From: Microcaldota archaeon
GTDB taxonomy: Archaea > Micrarchaeota > Micrarchaeia > Anstonellales > J096
Direction of reading: 5' to 3'
Length of the DNA stretch: 64,000 nucleotides
NCBI GenBank assembly: GCA_015522475.1
Contig: WAMF01000019.1
Location: forward strand, 1-64,000
Each line of letters starts with the position of its first letter. Positions within the stretch are counted from its first letter, which is position 1. Positions 39,982 through 50,548 of the stretch are shown here, piece after piece. A model generated the notes under the pieces. That model saw nothing but the letters and a program-made list of their open reading frames with translations, was not told the DNA's origin and did not search any database. The translations under genes and the position numbers were made by a program.

Positions 39982-40779
39982 TTATTTCTGAGTGGCTTTT
40001 CCAATCGCATTAAGCGTTTCGTCCAGTCTAAGCAGCTTGCTTCTAAGCGCCCCGTCGAGAGGCAAGTGCTTAAGCCGATCTATATTCCACAGCACAGAGT
40101 CTATGTGGAGTGCTGGCAAATTGGCTAGTTGGGCCACATCTTGCCAAAAACCTATAGCTTGCTTAATAGGAAAGGTTTTCCTCGGTTGTGCAGAAGACAA
40201 AGGAGTTAAGCACTTTATACGCGAGTCTAATGGAATAGGAATAGAAAAAGGAAACATAACGAATTCAGCTGTTATGACACGTCTGGCATAGCCAAACATC
40301 TTAACAGCAAAACTAGCTGTCTTTGAATAAGGCGCATGAAAAGCAGAAAGCAACGCCTTATAAAGTTCTGAATATGTTGTATCGAGGCGAATTTCGTTTA
40401 TAGAAGGAAGGGCCTTCCTAAGCCGCCCTAACTTTACATTGTGTAACCGTCTATTATGGTGACTCTCTCTCAAAAAGTTGGAGATAGCTTCATACACATC
40501 TGCATAACGGCGAGTAGAAAAGAAGGTTGAGAATTCCTCCCAATAAAGTTCGCCCTTTCCAGAAGGTTGATATGAAACTAGAGCATTAGCAACGACTAAT
40601 CTAGTGAACAATTCACATGAAGAGGAAGAAAAAGCGGAAAGCTGTCCTTTATTCCATAGGTCAAATAGAGCTCTGTATTGGAGATCGGACACTTCTATTT
40701 TCTGTATATCGTCGAAGGAGAATTGTTTTAGGCTATTGGCCAAGCACCTCTTCAGCTCTTCAATTGCTTTCTGCATCAC
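39982..40779 (-). CDS. Archaeal N-glycosylase/DNA lyase (AGOG-like, 8-oxoguanine)
   Basis: KTASFAVKMFGYARRV...FPFSIPIPLDSRIKCLT...LPALHIDSVLWN resembles the AGOG family. Confidence 0.75.
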   Translation of the reverse strand: MMQKAIEELKRCLANSLKQFSFDDIQKIEVSDLQYRALFDLWNKGQLSAFSSSSCELFTRLVVANALVSYQPSGKGELYWEEFSTFFSTRRYADVYEAISNFLRESHHNRRLHNVKLGRLRKALPSINEIRLDTTYSELYKALLSAFHAPYSKTASFAVKMFGYARRVITAEFVMFPFSIPIPLDSRIKCLTPLSSAQPRKTFPIKQAIGFWQDVAQLANLPALHIDSVLWNIDRLKHLPLDGALRSKLLRLDETLNAIGKATQK

Positions 40780-40851
40780 AACACGCTCCTACCGTTTCAA
40801 CTTTATCAGCACTCTCTATCATTTCATCTCACCCTTCCCATCACCATTCCT

Positions 40852-41274
40852 CTATTTAAGTTTTTCCACTAAGATGGCCGGACAGACCTTCAAAACACGC
40901 TTGTCCTTCTCAAGCTTTTTTACGAATGAATAGAGCTCTCTACTATCTTTGAAAAAAGTCCTAAACATGATCATATGGCCTCCAGTAGAAGACCAAAGAT
41001 GCACAACGTGCTTATCCTTCTTCAAGAGGTCAATAATAGACAAAAAGCCCTCTGGTGTCGTATCCACACCTGTTACAGTGTCTACCTTTCTTGCCATGGC
41101 TGTCGGCTCAACATCTGCATGGTAGCCCTTAATTACACCCTCCTTCTCAAGCGCCTTTACACGCTTCCTCACAGCGCCTTCTGTAACACCCAACTTCTTC
41201 GCTATCTCTGTAAAAGAAAGCCGCGCATTCTTCTGAAGGAGCTCCAAAAGCCTTTTTTCCGAAATTCGGACCAT
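40852..41274 (-). CDS. Lrp/AsnC family transcriptional regulator
   Basis: N-terminal HTH LLQKNARLSFTEIAKKLGVTEGAVRKRVKALEKEGVIKGY and RAM-like domain. Confidence 0.93.
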   Translation of the reverse strand: MVRISEKRLLELLQKNARLSFTEIAKKLGVTEGAVRKRVKALEKEGVIKGYHADVEPTAMARKVDTVTGVDTTPEGFLSIIDLLKKDKHVVHLWSSTGGHMIMFRTFFKDSRELYSFVKKLEKDKRVLKVCPAILVEKLK

Positions 41275-41296
41275 AAAGTAGTAAGATAGGAAATGT

Positions 41297-41302
41297 TTAT
41301 AA
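41297..41302. promoter_or_regulatory. Palindromic TATA (TTATAA) between Lrp-like regulator and peroxiredoxin
   Basis: Centre ~25 nt from the Lrp ATG (41274) and ~36 nt from the Prx ATG (41336), which has GGTGAT. Confidence 0.65.
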
Positions 41303-41335
41303 GGATTTCGTAATTAATAGAGCAAAGGTGATAAT

Positions 41336-42007
41336 ATGGAGAAAGAAGAAGTAAATGTAGGTCTACCTCTTTTAGGCGAAAAATTTCCTGAACTAGAGGT
41401 GCAAACAACACATGGAAAGATGAAGCTGCCAGAGGTCTTCAAAGGCAAATGGTTCGTTCTCTTCAGCCATCCAGCTGACTTCACACCCGTCTGCACAACG
41501 GAGTTCGTTGGCTTCCAAAAACGCTACGACAAATTTAAAGAGTTGAACACGGAGCTTATCGGGCTAAGCGTCGATCAAGTGTTTAGCCACATGAAGTGGG
41601 TTGAGTGGATAAAGGAAAAGCTCAACGTCGAAATAGAGTTCCCTATTATAGCAGATGATATGGGGGTGGTAGCAGAAACGCTTGGCATGATTCATCCCAA
41701 TAAGGGAACAAATACTGTTAGGGCTGTGTTCATCGTGGATGACAAGGGTATTATACGCCTTATCATGTATTATCCTCAAGAGGTTGGCAGAGATGCAGAC
41801 GAGATTTTAAGAGCTGTTAAAGCTTTACAGACTGCAGACAAGTATGGAGTGGCCACGCCCCACAAATGGCCCAAGAATGAGCTTGTAGGCAGCGACGTTA
41901 TAGTGCCTCCTGCAAGCGACGAAGAGATTAAGGCTAAGCGCGAGGAAGCTGCTAAGAAAGGCGAGATCGAGTGCTTTGATTGGTGGCTCTGCCATAAAAA
42001 AGTGTGA
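41336..42007 (+). CDS. Peroxiredoxin (Prx6/archaeal AhpC type)
   Basis: [22 protein letters not shown]-terminal Cys residues. Confidence 0.96.
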   Translation: MEKEEVNVGLPLLGEKFPELEVQTTHGKMKLPEVFKGKWFVLFSHPADFTPVCTTEFVGFQKRYDKFKELNTELIGLSVDQVFSHMKWVEWIKEKLNVEIEFPIIADDMGVVAETLGMIHPNKGTNTVRAVFIVDDKGIIRLIMYYPQEVGRDADEILRAVKALQTADKYGVATPHKWPKNELVGSDVIVPPASDEEIKAKREEAAKKGEIECFDWWLCHKKV

Positions 42008-42053
42008 GCTTTCATAGCAACCCTTTTTATTCATTTCTTTTTTATTGTAACAC

Positions 42054-42848
42054 ATGGTAGTTTATGAGTACGTAGCCACACTTTCCTTCCTAGCGAAGGA
42101 GTGGGCGGACATCTTAAAAAGAATAAGGCAGAGTGTAGCATCCTATGCGAAAAAAACGATGAGGGATGGAAAAAGCATCCATGCATCGGAGAACTATGGA
42201 CCTTTCAATTATTCTGTGTTTGTACAACTGTACAAAAATGATATGTGGGTTGAAGTTTATGGGGAAGTGCAGAGCTCTCTTGATGAGGTCCTCAGGGATA
42301 GAGGGATTAGAGAAGCAGCAAGCTTATCTATAGAGATGGACTTTTTGAGTGAGATGGACGATGGAGTTGTGAGGACAGGAGCATACAAGGCTATGGTTAA
42401 AGAAGGCAATATCATTTATGTCCCTCCTGCAATCCGCGTGTGGTGGCCCCTTAAACACCTGTCTCACAAAGGTCTAGATCATACGTTCGTCCACGAGATT
42501 ATGCACTTTATCCAAGATGCTATGATAGAGGAGATGGACAAAAAGGACAAAGAGATGTACGCAACAGTGGAAGGGCTTTTGGCCGTGTCTCACAAACTAA
42601 GAAGCGTGAAAAGGGAAGTTAAGGGTATGGTGCAGGCCTGCAGTCATGTTGGGGGAGAGTGCAAAGCTGTGGGCAGTTTTCTAAAGAGTATTAAGGGTAT
42701 GAAGGAGATCTCTATGTTGAGAGAGCTGGAAGAGAAAAGCCTGCAACTGCATAGGAAGTATGGATGGAAAGGAAGAATATACGAAATGCTAAAGAACATG
42801 AAGCCCAACGAAGTGGTGCTGGTTAAGGGAGCTAACTACGCTAGTTAA
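42054..42848 (+). CDS. Hypothetical protein with HExxH zincin motif
   Basis: LDHTFVHEIMHFIQDAM followed by an acidic helix. Confidence 0.6.
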   Translation: MVVYEYVATLSFLAKEWADILKRIRQSVASYAKKTMRDGKSIHASENYGPFNYSVFVQLYKNDMWVEVYGEVQSSLDEVLRDRGIREAASLSIEMDFLSEMDDGVVRTGAYKAMVKEGNIIYVPPAIRVWWPLKHLSHKGLDHTFVHEIMHFIQDAMIEEMDKKDKEMYATVEGLLAVSHKLRSVKREVKGMVQACSHVGGECKAVGSFLKSIKGMKEISMLRELEEKSLQLHRKYGWKGRIYEMLKNMKPNEVVLVKGANYAS

Positions 42849-44185
42849 CGAGAGCTTTTTGAATAGATCTCTTTAAATGGCAAATAAGGCCATAAAGCTT
42901 TTGGCACGTGTATAACACCTTCCTCGTCTTGATAGTTCTCGATTATAGCCACCATGGTGCGCTCTGTGGCTAAGCCCGTACAGTTCAAGGCGTGCGCTAT
43001 CTCAAATTGCCTATTGCGCCTAACAAGCCGCACGTTGAGTTTCCTTGTCTGGTAGTCTGTCGTGTTTGAGCAGCTAGCTAGCTCTCTAAATGTGCCTTGA
43101 GCAGGCATCCATGCTTCTATGTCGTATTTTTTGGCTGCTGTGTCGTTCATATCACCAGAGCATATGCTAACGACGCGATAAGGTAGGGCTAGCTTTTGCA
43201 TGAGCTCTTCTGTGTTGCGCGTTATCTCTTCCAAAAGTTGCCAGCTTTCCTCGGGCCTTGCAAAGACATACTGCTCAACTTTGTCGAATTGGTGAACACG
43301 AAATATGCCTTTTGTGTCCTTGCCATGCGCACCCGCTTCCCTTCTAAAGTTTGTGGAAAAGCCGACGTAGCACATAGGGAAGCGCGTCTCATCTATGACT
43401 TCATCCATGTGATAAGCAGCTAGAGGTTGCTCTGCTGTAGCAATTAAGTACATGTCTTCATTTTTTAGGCCGTAAAGCGTCTCCTCGAAATCGGCTAGTT
43501 CAGCGGCAGCGGCCATCACCGTCCTTTTAAGCATATACGGTGTCCACATAGGTGTAAAGCCCTTGGCGATGAGGTGGTCAAAGGCAAAGTGTATAAGGGC
43601 TAAGTTAAGGAAGACAAGCTCGTTCTTCAAGTAGTAAAAGCGCGAGCCAGCCACTTCTCCTGCTTTTTTTGTGTCTGCTAAGTTGTAATCTTCAATAATG
43701 TCCGCGTGGCTCTTAGGCTTCCAGCTTATCTCGACGTATTGGCCTTTGCCTTCCGTTAATTTGAGGAACTGCTCTACATCTGCCTTGAAGACCTTTGCTT
43801 TTCCCCAAAAACGCACGAACACGTTGTCCTCGTCGCTCTCCCCAACGGGCACGGACTCGTGGAGAATGTTGCCTATGGTGTAGAGTGTAGCGTTGCGCCT
43901 AGCCAGCAAGTCCTTTTCGCGCTTCTCCAACTCAGCTATTTTATCTGTTATGCCCTTTAACTCTTTTATGAGAGATGAAGCATCCTCACCTGCCTTCTTA
44001 AGCTTTGCTACTTCTCTTGTCTTCTTGTTCCGCCCTGCCCTCAGTTGATTGAGCTCCTCGAGTGTGTCTCGCCATTCCTTGTCGTAGCGAAGCACCTCGT
44101 CCACTACGCTTGGATCTTTACCGCGCTTTTTCTCGCTTTCCTTCACTATATCAGGGTGCTCTCTCACAAAGTGAATATCCAACAT
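42845..44185 (-). CDS. serS: Seryl-tRNA synthetase
   Basis: Class II motifs; TNFRREAGAHGKDTKGIFRVHQFDKVEQY; TERTMVAIIENYQDEEG. Confidence 0.97.
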   Translation of the reverse strand: MLDIHFVREHPDIVKESEKKRGKDPSVVDEVLRYDKEWRDTLEELNQLRAGRNKKTREVAKLKKAGEDASSLIKELKGITDKIAELEKREKDLLARRNATLYTIGNILHESVPVGESDEDNVFVRFWGKAKVFKADVEQFLKLTEGKGQYVEISWKPKSHADIIEDYNLADTKKAGEVAGSRFYYLKNELVFLNLALIHFAFDHLIAKGFTPMWTPYMLKRTVMAAAAELADFEETLYGLKNEDMYLIATAEQPLAAYHMDEVIDETRFPMCYVGFSTNFRREAGAHGKDTKGIFRVHQFDKVEQYVFARPEESWQLLEEITRNTEELMQKLALPYRVVSICSGDMNDTAAKKYDIEAWMPAQGTFRELASCSNTTDYQTRKLNVRLVRRNRQFEIAHALNCTGLATERTMVAIIENYQDEEGVIHVPKALWPYLPFKEIYSKSSR

Positions 44186-44208
44186 GAACTTATTTGGTGG
44201 AGTAACCC

Positions 44209-44214
44209 TTTAAA
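44209..44214. promoter_or_regulatory. Palindromic TATA (TTTAAA) between serS and proS
   Basis: Centre ~26 nt from both divergent ATGs (44185 and 44237), implying leaderless transcripts both ways. Confidence 0.65.
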
Positions 44215-44236
44215 TCCCTTCTCCTCATTAACGACT

Positions 44237-45681
44237 ATGGCACTTCCCAAGAAAGAACAGTTTTCAGAATGGTATAGCGAGTTGATGAAAGAAGCGGAGC
44301 TCGTCGATTTGCGTTATGGCGTTAAGGGCTTCATCGTCATAAGGCCATGGGCCATGTACATTTTGAAGAAGATGTACTCTTACTACGAGGAGATTTTGGA
44401 GCAATACAACCACATGCCCGTCCATTTTCCTGTTGTGATTCCCGAGCGTTATTTGACAAAGGAAAAGGAGCACATAAAAGGCTTCGAGGGCGAGGTCTTT
44501 TGGATAACGCGAGCTGGGTTCAACGAGTTGGAGGAGCGCTTAGCCCTTCGACCAACGAGCGAAACAGCTATGTATCCCATGTACGCTTTGTGGACGTCTG
44601 GCAGAAAGGACCTGCCTATAAAGCTCTACATGAGCGAGCTCGTCTGGCGTTATGAGACGAAAGCTACTAGGCCCTTAATCCGCGGCAGGGAGTTCTGGTG
44701 GATAGAGGCGCACTGTGCCTTCGCTACTAAGGAAGAAGCTGAGGCGCAAGTTAGGGAAGATATGTTAACGGCTAAGAAGGCTATATGGGAGACCTTTGGC
44801 GTGCCCTTCCTCTTCTTTAAGAGACCGGAATGGGATAAGTTTGCCGGTGCCGATTACACCTTCGCCGCTGATACGCTTATGCCCGACGGCCGCGTCTTGC
44901 AGATAGCGACGACGCATCTCCTTGGGCAGAATTTCAGCAGACCCTTTGAATTCAAGTTCATGGATACAGATGGCAAGGAGAAGTATGCGTGGCAGACGAG
45001 CTATGGGCCGGGCATGAATAGAATATTGGCAGCGATGATTTCGTGGTTCGGCGACGATAAAGGGTTAATACTGCCCTTCCACCTCGCGCCCGTTCAAGTC
45101 GTTATCGTACCCATCTTTAAGGACGAGAGTAAAAAGAAAGTACTCGGCTACGCTAAGGAAGTCGAAGGAAAACTTAAAGCGCTCGGCTATAGGGTAGAGC
45201 TTGACGACGCTGAAGATGAAACACCTGGCTTCAAATTCAACAAATGGGAGTTGAAGGGCGTGCCCATTCGCGTTGAGGTTGGGCCAAAAGAAGCTGAAGC
45301 TAAGGCTTTAACTGTTGTTAGGAGAGATAACAGGGAAAAGCAGCAACTCTCCCTGGAAGAAGCGGCGAAGATTGAGGAGATAGCCAAGCTGATGTTCGAG
45401 GAAATGAGAAAGAAGAATGAGGAAAAGATGCGCTCCTCCATCGTCGATGCCAAGAACTGGGATGAGCTGAAGAAGGGCATCGAAGAGGGCAAGATTGGAG
45501 GGTAGCGTTCTGCAGCGTCGATAAAGACGGCGAGGCATGCTACGCTAAAATAAAGGAAGAGTTAAAGGCAGAGGTACGAGGCGAGCTGCTAGAAAAAGAA
45601 GAAAAGCCCGAAAGCGGCGCTAAATGCGTCGTCTGCGGCAAGGAAGCGAAGCACATTGTTTATGTGGCGAGGCAGTACTGA
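44237..45681 (+). CDS. proS: Prolyl-tRNA synthetase (archaeal/eukaryal type); conserved C-terminus in -1 frame after TAG 45503
   Basis: LRPTSETAMYPMYALW, VWRYETKATRPLIRGREFWWIEAH. Shifted frame gives VAFCSVDKDGEACYAKIKEELKAEVRGELLEKEEKPESGAKCVVCGKEAKHIVYVARQY*. Confidence 0.95.
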
Positions 45682-45691
45682 GGGGAAATTA

Positions 45692-46306
45692 ATGGCAAAC
45701 CGTGAGAAAATAACTCTTGAGCAATTAAGAAAACCCCTAAAAAAGCTACCAAAGGATGTTGAAAGACTCTGGGAAAAGTACAGCCTTTGGGAGACAGTAA
45801 AAGAGCATTTGACATTAACTGCTGAGCTAGCCTTAGGCGTCGCGGATAGGTTAAGTATAAGGGGAATAAAAATAGATAAAGATCTGCTGATTAAAGCGGC
45901 GCTTCTCCATGATATAGGCAAAGTAGAGGATAAGCCATTACACCCATTAAAGGGCAGAGAGCTTTTAGAAAAAGAGAACTTAGCCGATATCGGGAAGATA
46001 ATAGCAACGCACGGTTATGCATATGAGATAACAAGGCAAGAGAGCGAGTTGCCTAGGAGCTGGGAAGCAAAAGTCCTCACATATGCAGATCTCCACGTCG
46101 ATTTAGAGCTTCGCCCTTACAAAGAGCGTATATTGGATTGGGTTGAGAGAACTGCTAAGAACAAGGAGAAACGCGATTTGACCTCTGAGCAAATTATCTC
46201 TGCCATTAAACGCTGGAATTCTCTCATAGCAGAGATAAACGCGCTCCTCGGCGTTGAGGAGGAGCTAATTAATATTCATGAACTTCACAATTTAATGAGG
46301 GGCTAA
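45692..46306 (+). CDS. HD-domain phosphohydrolase
   Basis: HLTLTAELALGVADRL...LLIKAALLHDIGKVED. Confidence 0.85.
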   Translation: MANREKITLEQLRKPLKKLPKDVERLWEKYSLWETVKEHLTLTAELALGVADRLSIRGIKIDKDLLIKAALLHDIGKVEDKPLHPLKGRELLEKENLADIGKIIATHGYAYEITRQESELPRSWEAKVLTYADLHVDLELRPYKERILDWVERTAKNKEKRDLTSEQIISAIKRWNSLIAEINALLGVEEELINIHELHNLMRG

Positions 46307-46308
46307 GG

Positions 46309-49188
46309 CTAAGAAAGCCTCTCATACTCCTCGACGACGCGGGTAAGAATATCCTTGTAGATTACAGCTGAATTGGGGAAGAAAGGCTTCTGCGAGAGCT
46401 CCTCTTTTATATCCTCTATTAACAGGTCTGGGTTGTTGACATAGGCAAACACATGCTTAATTTCGTCGATGAACTGCTAAATACTCACTGGCAGGTTTAT
46501 TTTTCCTTTTTTCACCTCGGGCACAATCTCAACTTTATAGGAGTATATTGGGTTTCCCTCCTCATCAGTCACGTTAGAGCGAAGGGTAACATAGAAGACA
46601 GCCAACCTTATCCTATTCGGATCGATGCCCTTCAGCCGAGAGTAAAGGAGTCTATAAAAGGCGAGCTGCTTAAAGTGGTCCGACTTATAATCTTTATAAT
46701 TTTTACTTGTCTTATAATCGACGAGCCAGAGGTATTCCCCCTTAAACACAGCATCGACCTTCGCCTTAAAGATTTTTACCCACTCTGGTATAGACTCGAA
46801 TACATCTCTGAAAAGAGATGCTGGTGCTTCTATTTTCTCCTCAGCACTAATCTGCACAATCGACGGGTCTTCCTTCTTTAACTCAGCAACACAAGCTTCC
46901 CAATGTTTCTTCCATAGCTCTTCGTCTTCATTGGCAGGCTCTCTACCAACTCTAAAAATACTATCATAGAAATTATGAACGGCGTTCCCGAAGGATAATG
47001 CAGAGGTTTCCTGTCCCGGCACACTTAACACAACCCTGAGGAAAATATCGGAAGCCGAACTAATCGAAGAGTAGGACATCTTAGATAAATTGGCCTTCAA
47101 CCTATCGCGAATGGTATCTTTAAGCCAATTCTTTTTCTCGATACACTTGTTCAAGCTGCGAATGAGTTCATCAGCAGAGACATCGCCATTCAGATACTTA
47201 ACAGTTGTGGAAAAAGCTGTGGCATGCCTGTGATAAAAAGACTCTTCATCAGAGGTGAGAACGAGATTATCGGGAAGTTTATACTCCTTGATGCCGTCGA
47301 AAGATATGTAATCGGGAACCTTATTTTTATCTTTACCCGAGACGAGCGCATCTTCCAAAGCCACGAAGAGGACATCCTTTGGCCGTGTGAACGCCACGTA
47401 ATCCACCCTAAGTCCCTCCTCGTTTATCTCCTCTGGATTATACACATCAGGAACAAGAGTTTGGAGGATGGCCTTCTGAATAGACTCTATGGCTGCATAC
47501 CCCCTAGAACCTTTGGCTGGGAAATAAACGACAACATCAAAGGTTAAGCCCTTGGCCTTATGGGCTGTTATGACGGATACGCCTTTCTTTGCAAAGGCTC
47601 CGCCATCGGAGATATCAACAAGAGAGAGATACTCAAAGAGATTATGAATCCCCAAAACATCGTATTGCTCAAAGAACTCAACAACAGCCTCATAAATTTT
47701 CGTGGCTGTTAGAAGCCCATCTCTACCGAAGGATACGCTGACGGGCAAGATGCGCTCTTTGAAGAGTCTGTCCAGCCCCTTATACAAAGTTTCTCTATCC
47801 GGTTGGGAAAAATTGACGAGGTCAACCATCTCAACAAAGGGCTTGAACTCACCCCTACCCTTTATGTCTTCATAGGTAATCTTCACGTCATACCCACCCT
47901 TATTTTTTTCTCTATTGAGAGCATAAAGGGAGAAGATTCCATGAAGATTTACGCCGGAGAAAGGAGAGGCCAAGCCGTTTATTAGCCTTGAATCATCGTC
48001 GTAGTGAAAGAGGCTATCCAAGAGAGTTAAAATACCTTCCTTAACGGTTACAGAGCCACTCTTCGGAGCAGAACAGTAATGCACTACACCGCGGGCTTCT
48101 AGAATACGAGATATCCTCTCGGCTTGGTCATTCGTTCTGGTTATGAAGGCAAGTTCCTTTCCTTTATATTTTTCCACAATGTGAAGTAAGAAGGCTTCGA
48201 GATTGTCATCGTCAGTATGTATAAAGTAAACTTCTCCACCTTCTTCCTTGGGTTGTAAGGCTTTTGCCTCCTGTATCATCTCATCATCCCGGGAATTCCG
48301 CTCCAAAAACCACGTAGAGTATTCGACGATGGCCCTCTTCGAACGATGATTTGTCGTCAGGGTATGCTTGGGATACATCTTGGAGAAGTTCTTGAAGTTG
48401 GCTAGGCTCCCACCTTGGAAGCCAAAAATGCTCTGCTTTGCATCACCGACGAGCACAAGGAATGCCTCCTTATCCTCAATACCGACGTTGGCGGCTATCT
48501 TAGCAACCTCCGCTTCTAAAATATTGGCATCTTGGAGTTCATCGACGAACACATGGGAATAGGGGAAAACTTCCCCCCTATACTCTTCTATAAACTTCAA
48601 AAGCATGTCCGTGTAATCTATGAGATTGTGCTCGGCTTTGAACCTCTCATAGGCCTTATATATTGAAGTGAGATGGTAAAGGAGATGTTCGACGTCCTCA
48701 AAGGATGATTTCTTAGAGGATTTAGACGAGGCAGCCTTTATAGCGTGAAGGATTTCAGGCTTTTTGGTTTGAATATCATCAGGAGTTATGCCATAGCACT
48801 TCAAGTAATCAATGAATGCCATGGTGGAACTTAATATGTCTCTTTTAAGGTAATGAGGACCATATGTGAAAGCTTTCTCCTTAACGATGAGGTCGTATAT
48901 GACAAAACGTTTAAGAGATTGAGGAATAACACTATTTTCTGCAACGTCCAAATAAGATAAGGCAAAGGAGTGGAAAGTGTGGACATTTACGAGTAGCCCT
49001 CTAGAACCATAATGGTCGTAAAGACGCTCCATGACTTCGCTCACAGTAGAGGTTGTGAAGGTTATAACGAGTATCTGGGATGGATCAGCTCCTTCCTCTA
49101 ACACTTTACCTATCTTGTCGATGATTGTTTGCGTTTTACCTGTACCAGGTCCTGCTCGAATGAGCTCACCTTTCTTAGAAAGAGGCAT
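46309..49188 (-). CDS. UvrD/Rep-like helicase fused to PD-(D/E)XK (RecB-like) nuclease; ORF ends at TAG 46477-46479, frame continues to 46309
   Basis: RAGPGTGKTQTI Walker A, VFVDELQDANILE, LVGDAKQSIFGF, VITAHKAKGLTFDVV, nuclease WLVDYKTSK. Confidence 0.88.
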
Positions 49189-49325
49189 ATGATGTCATGG
49201 GCGATTGTGCTTTAAAGGTTTTTCCCGAAAGAACTTCGGGATATGTAAGTTTTAAAATGTGTTTGGAGACTTATACATATAACCATTTTAAATCCTTCGC
49301 CTCAAAAAGAAATGGGGTCGAGAAG

Positions 49326-49979
49326 ATGATATCAAAAAAGGAAATCGACGAGATAAAGGCAATGAGCAATGAGGAGTTTAAAAGATGGGTAGAGGAAAAG
49401 TTAGCAGATAAGGATCATATAACACAACTTGAGGATTTATACTTCGACGAGAATTTTAACGACACTGAAAAGCGATATATCCTTCTAACCTATGAGGCCA
49501 AGCGAGAGGATGCCCTATACAAAAGCTTCTGGGACTATCTCATCGACAACTATGGGTTGATTAAGCTGTTTGAGAAATATCTTACTGTATTAAACTTCTC
49601 GAGGACAGAAGGCACATCGATGAAGGAATTAGAAAAATGGGAAATTTACCTGTCACAAAAGCGAGAGATGGGCATGACTAAGCTAAAGGAGATTATAGAG
49701 CGGGGAGGCAGCATGGCGGGAAAAATCGAGGCTGCAAAGGCCCTAAAAGAGAATTGGGGGATGGAAAGACTAGGACAGGTGCTCAATAGCATAGCACCGC
49801 CCATAGCCAGATATATACATGAAGCCATCGATGATAAAAATATGGAAAAGAAGGCAAAGGAAGTGACGAAACAAATGGAGAAAAAAGGGGCTAAGAAGGA
49901 TAAGAAGGAAAGCATATGGAAGAAAGTGCTGAAGATAGGCGTGCGCGAACTCTTTAGTAAAGGCAGGAGGAAGAAGTGA
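49326..49979 (+). CDS. Hypothetical charged helical protein
   Basis: Intact ORF from internal ATG (MISKKEIDEIKAMSNEEFKRW...). Confidence 0.6.
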   Translation: MISKKEIDEIKAMSNEEFKRWVEEKLADKDHITQLEDLYFDENFNDTEKRYILLTYEAKREDALYKSFWDYLIDNYGLIKLFEKYLTVLNFSRTEGTSMKELEKWEIYLSQKREMGMTKLKEIIERGGSMAGKIEAAKALKENWGMERLGQVLNSIAPPIARYIHEAIDDKNMEKKAKEVTKQMEKKGAKKDKKESIWKKVLKIGVRELFSKGRRKK

Positions 49980-50545
49980 ATATGAGAATAAAAGATTTCT
50001 TATTTTTAGGTCTGCTGGCAACGGGCATGGCTATAGGCAGTGGCGTCCAAATCAGTAGGCAGCCTATGCTTTTAGAGAAAAGTAAGGAGGCTTTTAAAGA
50101 CATGGAGATTGTAATCGAGAGAAAACTCACCAGCCATAGAATACCTCCGGAGAGAAGAGATATTAAGAACTATAAATTGTACATCATAGAGCTTGTGAAG
50201 AAAAAGCTGTCGAGTAAAGAAGGTGAAAAAATCATAAACAAAATGAAGAAGTCGGGAGTATTTCCTCTTAGCATTATCTCCGGGGAAGAGTTAGGCGATT
50301 TCAACGATATGTACAGCGTAAAGGACAAAGAAAAAACATTCATACGAACGCGCATATTTGCAGAAGCCCTGTGGGAGAGCATCTCCAAACTAAACATTGT
50401 CGAGCAGGAAAGGATTCGAATAGAAGCAGAGGATCTTGGCATATACTTAGAAAGCTGGGACAGCAGAACAGCCCCCTACATTACAGACCCAACCCTCTTC
50501 AACCTCGTGTGGGGCCTCTATTTAAAAGATGCTGTTGGACTATGA
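49976..50545 (+). CDS. Hypothetical protein with N-terminal TM/signal anchor
   Basis: FLFLGLLATGMAIGSGV hydrophobic N-terminus; 4-nt overlap with upstream CDS. Confidence 0.6.
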   Translation: MNMRIKDFLFLGLLATGMAIGSGVQISRQPMLLEKSKEAFKDMEIVIERKLTSHRIPPERRDIKNYKLYIIELVKKKLSSKEGEKIINKMKKSGVFPLSIISGEELGDFNDMYSVKDKEKTFIRTRIFAEALWESISKLNIVEQERIRIEAEDLGIYLESWDSRTAPYITDPTLFNLVWGLYLKDAVGL

Positions 50546-50548
50546 TGG

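Noticed and set aside
46477-46479. Pyrrolysine or genome-wide TAG recoding
   Set aside because: TAG is used as an ordinary stop in this window (e.g. dnaG 34378-34380, PHP protein 35188-35190, PUA protein, scpB), so global recoding is unlikely.
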